Below are positions 36,191-46,962 of a stretch of 64,000 bases of DNA, piece after piece (positions within the stretch are counted from its first letter, which is position 1; every line of letters starts with the position of its first letter). The notes beneath the pieces are model-generated. The model had not been told where the DNA came from. It saw only the letters and a program-made list of their open reading frames with translations, and did no database searches. The position numbers were made by a program, and so were the translations under genes. Source of the DNA: Cacajao melanocephalus. Its lineage: Eukaryota > Chordata > Mammalia > Primates > Pitheciidae. The DNA lies in contig CAUYLG010039208.1 of assembly GCA_963573385.1 (NCBI GenBank), positions 1 through 64,000 of the forward strand. The letters are read 5' to 3'.

Positions 36191-39100
36191 TTTATGTAGA
36201 CCAGAAAGGCTTGCTTTATTTATTGATATATATTAAGCTCACTAGAAGACAAAATACAAGGAAAAAAATCCTTGCAGAATGTATAGCAATATAGACATTG
36301 ACTATGCCCTAAAGCAAGATATAGCCATAGTGGCCTTTGACAAACAGTCTTACTGAAGAGTTTAATTAGTCAAAAGTCAAGGACGCTGGACAGAATATTG
36401 CTGAAAACTTATTGAATATTATTCTTGGTATCTGTGGTTATGAAATGTAATTATTTAAGTACAAAATATTCTTTACACTGAAATAATGCTTCTATTAAGA
36501 AGAGTTATAGAGATGGTATTTCCAGCTACTAGTAGGTAGCCTAGATTTGTTTACACTAAAAAAGTAAACTTTGAACAGTTGAATATCTCCACTTCTGCTT
36601 CTTGGTTAGAAGGTGAAACAACATATAACAAGGAAGGCTTATTACATAGAAATTCTTCACTGGCATGTCGTTCCTTCTGTATTTTAAATAACAACTGAAT
36701 TTCAAACACCCTAATCAGCACCCAAAGGTGTTTCTGAAACCATGCTCTCATTGGAGTGTTTAGGAGAGGCAGTGTTCCTGAGCTTCTGCTGCATGCCAGG
36801 CATTGCTCTCAGAAAAGGACAGTACAAGCCATAATGAAGGTAGAGCTTCCACCCTGTCCACTTGAGTGACAGTGTGAAATATACTCAGATAAGGATATGC
36901 TCTAAATACTGTCAAAGTGGAGAACTGAGGACTAAGCTGGGGCCCCAGGGGTTAGGGGTAGGGGGAGCTTCTGGAGAGGCATCCTGCAAGAAGGAGCAGA
37001 GTGCCTGGTCCATAGGAAGCACTCACTGAGCCTGAGAACTTATTGTGTGCAACTTCTGTGTAAAGTTCTGTGGATATAAATGTAAAAACGTGCTATTTCT
37101 GCTTTGCCTGAGAAGCACAGACTGTTTGGGGAAATAGACAAACTCAAAGTGATAATTGCTTTAATAATTGAACATACAAAGTGTATGGTGTATGAGAGGT
37201 TCACAGAAGAAAAGAATTTAGCAGAGTTTCAGAATAAAATACAAATTTCAGTATTCTTTAGTGGTCAAAAGACATATGAATGCAATGTTTAATTTCTATA
37301 AATACCAAACAAGGGTTTTTATATTTTTAGATTTTCAGTTTTGCAATCCTTGCTAAATGTATGAATCTATTATTGATCTAACATTGCTTCACGGACAGCA
37401 GTTTAATAGTACAGATTTCATAAGAGAACTTAACTGCTATAGGTTGTGGGGAAGTGACGGAAATACAATTGTCCCTAGAAGATTTACATTAGATAGAGTA
37501 GTTGCAGGCTGTAGTATCTCCCCTGTAATTTTATGAGAATGGTATTACCCTGGCTTTCACAGTGTGATTGCTGGTTACCTTCTGTCAGTGAGCAACAGTC
37601 TTACTGCAAAGCAGGAGCACAACCCGTCTCTTTGTCTCCGTAGTCAAATCAATTACTTCTTAGAAAGTCGAATTTTTTCAAAATGACCATGTACAGGAGC
37701 AAACGCAGACATCAGAGATGTAAGTAAAATCTGACCCAACTTTTTCATATCACTATAGTAGGGGAAACATACTTGATTTCTTAAAAGACTGATCATGACT
37801 TCTTCAGATACATTCTGGTCGTAGAAAAGATACTGTAGCTTTTCTCACCCTAACCTTTATCTTTATTCCTGTAACATGCCTGAGAGATGTTTAGGGGAGA
37901 GAGGATAATTCGCTTGTTACTATGGAAACCCTTGGAAAGGTTTACAAAATCAACAGAGAAACAGATCAAATGCAATTTCAGTCTAGCCCAGCATCCTTCA
38001 TCCAGGCATGATCGCTGGACAGTTCTCCTTTTTGCTTTTCTAGGAGTGATAGATTTTCTTTCCTGGAAGTCTATTGAAAGGTTTGGGAAGCTAGCCTAAA
38101 ACTTTCGTTTATTCATCCAATTTCAATTACAACTCTTAAGGGAAATAAGACAGCTCAGAATGGAGGGCGAGAGTTAATTGTGAATGACAAGTTGAATATT
38201 TAACAGGATATTATTCATTGCCAAACTTCTTGATCCAGAGCATGCTAGTGATATAATTCACTACAGGCACCAATTCAAAGGGTTAAAAGGAGTCATCTGC
38301 AGTCTCCCCTAAAGGAACTGATTCTGGCTGAAAAGGAGCAGTATAATTACCCTGGCCTAAAGTCCAGAACAAAGATGATTATGGAACTGAAAGCTATCAG
38401 GATCTCGCTAAAAATCAAGAGTGTTATAATAACACTATTTTACGGTAAAGCAATAAGCCTCTCATGAAAAGCTTTACAGTCACCTTTCTCTAGTAAGCCT
38501 AACTCTTTATCACTTTATCTTTTCTATTGTCTAACGTAAATAATACCATATTTAGCCCAAAATGGTCTGTCACTGTCTCTATTTATCATCATAGACAGGT
38601 AATAGCAACTTATTCTGTAGTCAGAGTCTGTGCTTTTTCATTATTTCTTGTGATGTCTTTAAATGTTATCAAATATTTTGAAAAACAGAAAGTCTATCAG
38701 TTACAATTTATTCTATAAAAAAGCCAATAAATCTTAGAAAGATAATTTTTAGTGTGATAATTTATTCTTTGGTCTATTTTCACCTAAGATCTGAAAACTA
38801 ACATTTCTCCTGTTCAAAGAAGTTTCATGCACCACAGAAAGCTCTGAGGTCTAGGCTGCCAGTTTGATTCTATAAGCTTGATTGCCTTTTGATGCCAGTT
38901 CTTTATTGTGATAAAGAAACAACATACGATAACTGCTACTTTTTTCATATAAAAATGATTGGTGTGAAGTCTACAAATATATTGCTGATTAATTTCCTTG
39001 TGATTTGCTCCTACAAGAATGAATCTAAATTATGCATGTACTTGAAAACCATCTTACACCTTTACTCCTGTATCTTTTATATATTCCTCATCTTTTTTCC

Positions 39101-40835
39101 TTGTGGGTTATCAATGCCTTAATGCACATGGAAAATAAAAGATTCACAGAAAAATTACACTGAGTCTTTCGCCTTAAAATGTGCTTGCTGAGGTCTGTGA
39201 TTAAGCAGCAGGAAGAAATTGTGAATTACATGAGACAAGTCAGAAAACGTGTAATTATACAGGCATGAACACAGTAGGGTGTACTGGAATGATTCAGTTA
39301 AAAACAATCTAATGTGTTACTTAAATTTAATTGTGTCAGCTATTTTATGTTGCATTAAGTGTTTCAATATTCTAATAATATAAAATATCAGAGAGCAGAA
39401 ACATAATAAAATTAAAGTATACTGAAAGCTTAGCAATAAAAGCAAATAGAATCCTTAAATGAATTTCTTACACTAACAATATTTGCAAAAGTAGAATGTA
39501 ATACAGTTGTTTGCCATCCAATGCGTAAACAGAAATACTGGAATTATCCCATCACCAAAATCCAGGGCATTTCCATTTTCAATCATGTCTTTTATGTGTG
39601 TGTTTTTGATCATGTAAAAGGCATAAACTCACCTAGAGGCAATTGTAATTCAATTAAGGCAATAATGTACATTAAACAAAACCTCACTGTAGGAAAAAAG
39701 GTACAAAGTATTCTTATGATTCTCTTTAAAAATGAGATAGTACATAAATCAACTTTCTAATTTTTCTCATTATCCAAAGATTTAATATGATATCTTTTAA
39801 TAAAAATAATTGTTTCCTTTCAGAGGATCTGGCAAGAGTAATACTAAAGGTGCATGTGGCTATGTCAGGAGTTTGGGGGGGAAAAGGAAGAACATAAATA
39901 CTTAAAAGAGAGATTTTAAAGTATAAATTGTACTAAGCCTTTGAAGATTCATCTGGGACTTTGAAATCCATTCTTCACTCATACTGAGATTAGTTATTTA
40001 TAATTCATTATTACAAGAGGAGAAGGAGGAAAGAGTGCGCATTTCCTTGCTTCTGATAGAGCAATTGCTAGGTAAAAGGAACAACTTCAGTGTTCGTTCA
40101 GATAGCAGATCTTACTTGTGCAAAACTGCATTAAAGACTTTCAATTAGATACAGAATTTTTTGAGTGGTATTTAAAAATGTTTGCATATATCAGATGCTA
40201 ATATTGCCAGATCCAAACAGTACAGACCAATTGAAGGAATTGTAAACCTATTTTTACAAATCAAGTTGATTTGGAAATTAACTTTTAACTTTTGAGTTCA
40301 TTTAAATGTTAAGTTTATGTGTATATATATATATATAATGTTTAAGTATGAAGTTTATGTTTAAATGTTCAAAAATTTATATTCTGTATAAAACAATGAA
40401 AACCTGTTACCTGCCTTGCTGAAACTCCATGTGACCTTGAGAAAACATTTTTGTGTATAAAAGACACATGAAGGTACATTTAAAAAAAAATGAATATGTT
40501 TTTAAAATACCGACTTAGAGGGAAAAATAGAGTAGAAGCCATAGAGTTTTGAAAATACCACAATACCTATACCACAGCAAAGAAAACAGTGTGAATCGAC
40601 TATCAGGTGTGCAACATTTCATCTTATTTTACTGAATTGTAACAGATAATGTATTCTGAACTGCTAATAATATCTTTGGGTGAGCTTATCCACCTTATCC
40701 ATATTATCATGGAAATACTTGATGAGCTCACTTCAGAAATCTAAATACTAGTCATCATAGTCTTCTGCTTATAGTTTTGACCAATATCTATTATTTCTGT
40801 GGGTTGCAATCTCTTCTGTAACATTCATAGATTGC
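36191..40835. other. Repeat-poor 4.6 kb stretch, no recognised gene
   Basis: No Alu, L1 or LTR visible. A weak L2-like phrase (CTGCTGCATGCCAGGCATTG) sits at 36790-36810. An exon-like 76-base segment at 37644-37719 is listed separately, and a short (TA)9 lies at 40321-40338. The frames at 37104-37292, 38889-39122 and 39521-39760 have no family features. Confidence 0.5.
37644..37719 (+). other. Exon-like segment with both splice signals (speculative)
   Basis: A pyrimidine-rich tract ending TCTCCGTAG (37635-37643) precedes, and ATGTAAGT (donor GTAAGT at 37720) follows, a 76-base segment. It contains ATGACCATGTACAGGAG (ATG 37683) encoding a basic MTMYRSKRRHQR. Such combinations occur by chance; nothing else supports a gene. 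Confidence 0.12.
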
Positions 40836-41411
40836 ACTGAGAAGGTGTTCTGTAGGGTACCTTCCATCTCTAAGCCTCAGCCCCTCCACAACACAGCCTT
40901 CATTAGATCATTCCCCTACTCAAAGACATTAATGGTTTGTCATTGACTGGATGGTGACTCTGGGCTTGTACGCTTCAGATCCATGGGTGCCCATGGAATT
41001 ACTACAAGGTCCCCTAGAATTCATATGAATATTAATCATTGTATAATGAAGAAATATGTATGTGTATTTGGACATGCACACACTTATATACATACACACA
41101 CATATACGCATTTGAAGTTCTAAAATATGTTTAGTAAAAACAAATGTATTTAAAAGGTGGTACTACATTTATAATCGCTTTTTATACCATATATTTTAAA
41201 AAATAACTACAGCAAATGCAGCTCTCATTATGTTTCAGTGTTCTTTTTTTAAAAACATTTCATACTCCTGAAGTTCGAGAATCACTGAACTAGGAAGTGA
41301 ATACAAGCATGACTTTACAATATAGGAATTTATGTGATTGTCATCCACCCACTACTTTCTTCACTTCCTGGTACCACCTATATTCTAGCCTTTATCAAGC
41401 TACCAATTGTC

Positions 41412-41700
41412 AGCCAGGTGCAGTGGCTCTTGCCTATAATCCCAGCACTTTGGGAGGCCAAGGCAGAGCATCACTTGAGTCAGGAGTTCAAGACTAGCCT
41501 GGCTAACATGGCGAAACCCCATCTCTATTAAAAATACAAAAATTAGCTGGGCATGGTGGCGGGCACCTGTAATCCCAGCTACATGGGAGGCTGCGGCACA
41601 CTAATCACTTGAACCCAAGAGGCAGAGTTTGCAGAGTCAAGATTGCACCATTGCACTCCAGCCTGAGTGACAGAGCTAGACTCCATCTCAAAAAAACAAA
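41412..41700 (+). mobile_element. Alu in L2, with TSD
   Basis: Sense Alu from AGCCAGGTGCAGTGGCTCTTG to CTCCATCTCAAAAAAACAAA. Perfect 12-base target duplication CTACCAATTGTC at 41400-41411 and 41701-41712. Confidence 0.97.
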
Positions 41701-41901
41701 CTACCAATTGTCCCTGAAATGTACTATATACTCTTATCTCTATGCCTTTGCCCATTTATCTTCTTCTTGATAGATGGCCTTCACCTGCAGCATCACACCT
41801 CTCTGTTGAAAGTTTAACTCACATGCCACATCCTTCATAAATGCCTCCCCAGTTTCTAAGTCAAATCACTAGTTCAATTTTCTCTTTTCAGTTCATATAT
41901 T

Positions 41902-42201
41902 TGTTTTGTTTGTTTGTTTGTTTGTGAGACAGAGTCTTACCCTGTCACCCACACTGGAGTGCAGCAGTGCAATCTCAGCTCACTGCAACCCCTGCCTCTG
42001 GATTCAAGTGATTCTCCTTCCTCAGCCTCCCAAGTAGCTGGGATTACAGATGTACCATGCTCTGGTAATTTTTGTATTTTTAGTAGAGATGGGATTTCAC
42101 CATGTTTTCCAGGCTGGTCTCGAGCTCCTGACCTCAGGTAATCTGCCCACCTTGGCATCCCAAAATGCTGTGATTACCGTTCTAAGCCACTGTGCCTGGC
42201 C
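41902..42201 (-). mobile_element. Alu in L2, with TSD
   Basis: Antisense Alu whose tail is (TTTG)n (41902-41922). Perfect 14-base target duplication TCAGTTCATATATT at 41888-41901 and 42202-42215. The right monomer is missing part of its middle (ATTACAGATGTACCATGCTC). Confidence 0.97.
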
Positions 42202-42379
42202 TCAGTTCATATATTGTAATTTTTCTTAAAATTTCTACATTATGTCATATATATAATTATCTATCCCACTAATCTCTATGTTTGTTTCATACAAGATATT
42301 TTTTATTCTTGTTTCATGCATTCTCAGTGCATAATGTGATGCTTTGCCCATCAAAATCCATGGCTGTCCAAGGAAGTTT

Positions 42380-42830
42380 ATTCATTTATATATATATTTT
42401 TTGACCACCTCTTACTTTCCAGAGACTACTCTAACGGTAGGGCTATAGCCATGAACAAAACAACATTTTATTGAAGATAAGATGGCACACAAATAAATAT
42501 ATAATATGCTGTGTAATACTAAGTGCTATGGAGAAAAATAAAGCAAGTAAAGGAGAAATGGAGTTTTGGAACATGGGGTGGGGAATTTCTATTTTCTATG
42601 GGGAAGTCAGGAAAAACCACTTAATAAGGGGACATTTGACCAGACACCCTAAAGAAGTGAGGAAGTTGGTTTTGTTTCTCTTTGGATAGTTCCAGGTAGA
42701 AATAGTATACGCTAAGTCCTTGAGGAATTTGGGATAATTGAAGGACCAAGAAGTAGTCCAGAATGTCGAGTGACTAAAGATGAGGTCAAAAAGCATCAGG
42801 AACATTGGATAGATTAGGACAGACAACAGA
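42380..42830 (-). repeat. L2 3' end
   Basis: Antisense L2-type sequence: GAACAAAACAACATTTTATTG, ACAAATAAATATATAATATG, ACTAAGTGCTATGGAGAAAAATAAAGC, then a long downstream part ending GGTAGAAATAGTATACGC. The opening (TTTATATATATATTTTTTGACCACCTC) is very worn. Confidence 0.6.
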
Positions 42831-44040
42831 ATTTAACTGAAAAGTACATTTCACTTGTAACTGAATTCAGACATAATATGTATGTACTAGCTTTTAGGAA
42901 TCACTACATTTCTAAGTGACTTGTGCAATATTTTTTAAATGACAATTTTCTAAATTATTTTTAAAATAATTACTCTCCGTACGCAGTAAGGCATGCAGTC
43001 ATTGATTGGAAGACAATCAAATTTTGATCATCCACAGGTCCGAAAAATATTGTTTGACCAGGAATATTTTCTGATTTATCTTCTTATAAAATCATTGCAT
43101 TCTTGTTTAGAAGAATTGAAATTAATTCTACCTCTCTTTAAAAATCTTCCTATGAGGAAAAATGAATTCACATTTTGATAGAATTGTTGTAAAGCTTTCT
43201 AAGGCATTGACAGGGAAAAACAGGGATGTTGCCAGTCTCAATTAATATGTAGAATTGGTCCCTCAGAGATCAACAGTGAAAATAGGTTTGATATTTTATA
43301 ATTTTTGGAATATTATTTGTCTTAGCTGTCACATATTTATTAATGCATTGTGTCTTATAGAAGTCTTGTTTAAAGGTGCTTGTTGAAATTGATTATTACA
43401 AATTAAACAGCAAGATAAAAATGGATTATTATTTAAAACAAATACTTACATTGATAATATTGATACCATGATTTCTTTGTAACTGTGAAGGCAAAAGAAA
43501 TAATGTGTTATTAATTCCCAAATTATTTCATATATTAAATGTTGGTCTTATTTATTACATAACCAGTTGAAAATATGATCTAGGTTTTAAAACATTTTTT
43601 TAAGTTACACCAGAAAAAAAAAAAAGAACAATTATTAGGCTTGATTGGTAAAGGCTCTGTAGAGGGCACTATTAAATTCAATTGTTGATTTCTCTATTAT
43701 TGATGCCTGTAGGGAATTCTGGTATGACATCTGCAATGTCTTCAGCCTTTTTTACTCTCAAGTTCTAATATGAATTCTATAACTGGTAGAAATTGAGAAA
43801 TTGTAATTTTATAGATTCCTCTGTGGAATCATGTGTGCATGGATAGAAGTAGTACAGTCTGATTGAGGATGTACAATAGGACTATAAATGCCAGTTTGAG
43901 AGCAGAGATGTACAAAGGCTGACTGATAACACCCCTGATACAGATTGACCTTAAATGGAAATACGTATTGGTCTGCCTCATATCCTTAATCACAGGCTTT
44001 TACAGGCTCTAGCCTGTGACTGGTTCTGCCTACAGAAATA
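42831..44040. other. No recognised feature
   Basis: AT-rich. TCACAGGCT (43991-43999) and AGCCTGTGA (44012-44020) make a 9-base hairpin. No gene or transposon recognised. Confidence 0.45.
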
Positions 44041-44062
44041 TATTCTCTCTCTCTTTCCCTCT

Positions 44063-44113
<51 letters not shown>
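44041..44113. repeat. CT microsatellite
   Basis: About 73 bases of CT repeat, interrupted early (CTTTCCCTCTTTCTCTTT) and pure from ~44070 to 44113. Likely variable in length. Confidence 0.93.
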
Positions 44114-44116
<3 letters not shown>

Positions 44117-44895
44117 ATCTGATGATCTATTCACGTATTTTTCTGTTTAACAATGCTCTACACACTCAAAGGTCACTTTTGTGGAGGGTGAGCATTTGTA
44201 CATTTTTCTTCTGTACTTTCAGAAAACAACTTGGCTCTCACATATCACCTGCTCTTTTAGTTTTTCTTCTAAGAATCTGTGCTGCATTTATGTCTACACT
44301 TGCATAAAAACCATGGCATTAACTCTGTCCCCAGGTGTTCAGGTAAATGTTCTCTGCAGAGTATACTTTATCACTACAAAAAATGTTACAGTTAAAAAGT
44401 AAGGTTAATTTGTATTTACTGATAAAAAATTGTACATGTGAAATGATGTGACACTTAGGAAAATAAGATTGGTATTAAATGAAGATATCAGTCTATCATT
44501 TTAACAAAGTGGTTTGCAAATATTTTCTTCCATTCCATGGTTGTCTCTTCACTCTGTTGATTATTTTTCTTTGCTGTGTGAAAGCTTTTTAGTTTGAGGC
44601 AATTCTGTCTGTTTTTGCTTTTATTGCCTGTGCTTTTGGGGACATATCCAAAAAGTTTTGGCCCAAACTAATGTCAAGAAGCTTTTCTTCTATGTTTTCT
44701 TCTAGTAGTTTTACAGTTGTAGGTCTTATGTTTAATTATTTAATTCATTTTGAGTTTTTCTTTGTATATGGGGTGAAATAAAGGTCAAATTTCTTTCTCT
44801 TATTTATGTATATCCAGTTTTTCAGCAGCATTTATTGAAGAGACGATACTTTCCCCATTGTGTGTTCTTGGCACTTTGTCGATGAGTTGACTAAA

Positions 44896-44982
44896 AATGC
44901 TTAGACTTATGGCTGGGCTTTCTATTCTGATTCATTGGTCAGAATGCTTAGATTTATGGCTGGGCTTTCTATTCTGATTCAT
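44896..44982. repeat. 40-base tandem duplication inside L1
   Basis: 44896-44935 recurs at 44943-44982 with one difference (period 47); each starts AATGCTTAGA and ends TCTGATTCAT. The 7 bases between are TGGTCAG. Confidence 0.93.
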
Positions 44983-45519
44983 ATATTTTGAATATTAATC
45001 TCTTCATATATTTTAATGTTAACCATAAGAGGTTAATATTTATAACTCAGATCAATAGCAATAAAATTAATAACTTGATTGAAAAGTGGGTAAAGAATGT
45101 GAAAAGTCATTTCTCAAAAGAGGACATACAAATTATCAACATATATATGAAAAAAAATGTTCAACATCACTAATCATCAGGGAAATACAAATTGAAAATT
45201 AAAACCACAATATCACCTCACACCTGTTAGAAGAATTATTATAAAAGAGACAAGATAACAAGGCTCAGTGATTACATAAAGAAAGGAAAATTCTTTTACA
45301 CTGTTGGTAGAAATGTATATTAGTACAACCATTATGGAAAACAGTGTGAAGTTTCCTCAAAAAATTAAAATAGAACTATGAAATGATCCAGCAATTTCAT
45401 TTCTGGAAATATACTCAAAGAAAATAAAATCAGTTATCTCAAAGAGATACCTGCACTTCCATTTTTATAGTGGAATTATTCATAAAAGCCAAGATATGGA
45501 ATCAACACAAATGTCCATC

Positions 45520-45675
45520 CACAGATAAATAGATTAAATATATGATGTATATATCTCATATAATATATAAATATTATATCTCAGTTATATATACACATCT
45601 ATCACATGTAAGTTTCTACTCACAGATAAATGGATTAAAAATATGATTATATGAGATATATGTATATCTCATATA
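45520..45675. repeat. Worn ~101-base duplication with 13-base hairpin inside L1
   Basis: CACAGATAAATAGATT (45520) recurs as CACAGATAAATGGATT (45621), each followed by ATATATGAT-like sequence. In the second copy TATATGAGATATA (45648-45660) and TATATCTCATATA (45663-45675) pair perfectly around TG. Confidence 0.75.
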
Positions 45676-46185
45676 GATAGATACACTCACACATATACCC
45701 CAATGGAATACTATTCAATGTTTAAAAAGAAGGAAATCCTGTCACTTACATCAACATGGATAATCCTAAAGGACATTATGCTAAATGAATAAGCCAGGTA
45801 CAGAAAGATAAATACTGTATCATCTCACTGATATTTGGAATCTAAAAAAGTGGAACTCATTAATAGAAGCAGAGAGTAGAATGGTGGTTACCAAAGGCTA
45901 GGTGGGAAGGAAGGGCAATGGGAACACGTTTGTTAATGGATACAGAATTCTAGTTATAGAAGCAAGAAGTTCAGACCTCTTATGCAACATGGAGACTACA
46001 GTTATAACAATATATCACATGCTTGAACATTGCTAAGGAAGTAGATTTTAAATGTTTTCACAAAAAGACATGGTAATGGGTATGTTGAATTCATTAAGTT
46101 GACTTCACCATTTCACAGTACATACATATATCAAAACATTATATATATGTAATTTTTATTATTAATCAAAGGCCTAAAATAAAAT

Positions 46186-46855
46186 AAAATACTGTTGAGA
46201 ATGCAAGCAGTTTGATGTGATTAAAGATAACCACTCATAAGCATCCATGCAGAGTAGGAAGTAGTGTTTTTATGCTCTAACATATGTTGTCTTTGAAATG
46301 TCGAAAAACAACTTTCTTTAAAACCATGATCTGGCCTAATTATGTTTTTTGGGAAATCTGTCTTTTTGATTGAGCAGTACGAAATCACCAGTTTCGTAAG
46401 TCAATGGTTAAATCTAATAAATACCAGCTATTACAGAAGTGGACAAGAAAAGGGGAGAGCAGGCATAATAAGTGCCAGCACAACCTGTCATTAAAAGCAT
46501 AGGGCTGTTACAGTTAACCAAGTGTGATAATTTGATATACTAAAAATATCTAATTACACTAGGGAATATATGCATTCTTTTTCTTTAGAATATGTAAGGT
46601 TAAACTTTCTTCAAAAAAAGTTGAAAGTATATTCAGTGTCATCAACACAGATTAACTAGATGAGTATTTTTGCAAGTGATATATCTCTTTGAGGCTTTAA
46701 AGATTATCAGAACTTTTCTAGAAAGTTATCTACCTCCAACTAAACTTAAAATGTTTATTATGAGCGTTTGAATTTGAATTTCACATATTTTATAGTTAGA
46801 ACTTTTCATCCAAATGAAAAAACAGGTAGTTCTAAATGAACTGAGTAATGATTAT
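46186..46855. other. No recognised feature
   Basis: AT-rich flank of the inverted L1, with no repeat family or coding frame recognised. Confidence 0.45.
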
Positions 46856-46962
46856 AAAAGTGACAAATATATTGAATGTTTACCATATGTCAGGCACTGT
46901 TTTAAGCATTTCATTATAGATGACTAGTGTTATTTACATAAGAAAGCAATAATCAAACGTAA
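46856..46962 (-). repeat. MIR fragment
   Basis: TATTGAATGTTTACCATATGTCAGGCACTGTTTTAAGCATTTCATTATAG matches the antisense 3' part of MIR. Confidence 0.7.

Larger units (their letters stand above)
40836..42350 (+). repeat. L2 fragments, split by two Alus
   Basis: Sense L2 words run across the Alus: TAGATCATTCCCCTACTCAAAG and ATTAATGGTTTGTCATTGAC (40890-40950), TTCTTCACTTCCTGG (41356-41371), CTATGCCTTTGCCCATTTATC, ACTCACATGCCACATCCTTCATAAATGCC (41740-41850), then TATCTATCCCACTAATCTC after the second Alu. The part at ~40955-41290, TA/CA-rich, is not explained by L2. Confidence 0.65.
44500..46190 (+). mobile_element. L1 with 5' inversion (twin-priming type)
   Basis: Bases 44500-44985 are L1 ORF2 in antisense (GTGGTTTGCAAATATTTTC to TCTATTCTGATTCAT), while 44990-46190 are the following part of ORF2 and 3' end in sense (GAAAAGTGGGTAAAGAATGTG, TTTCTCAAAAGAGGACATA, ATGGAATACTATTCAATG, ACATTATATATATGTAATTT). 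The antisense part ends, in L1 order, at the GCAAA site where the sense part begins shortly after, so the two look like one element with its 5' part flipped. Old L1M-like. Internal duplications at 44896-44982 and 45520-45675. Confidence 0.8.
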
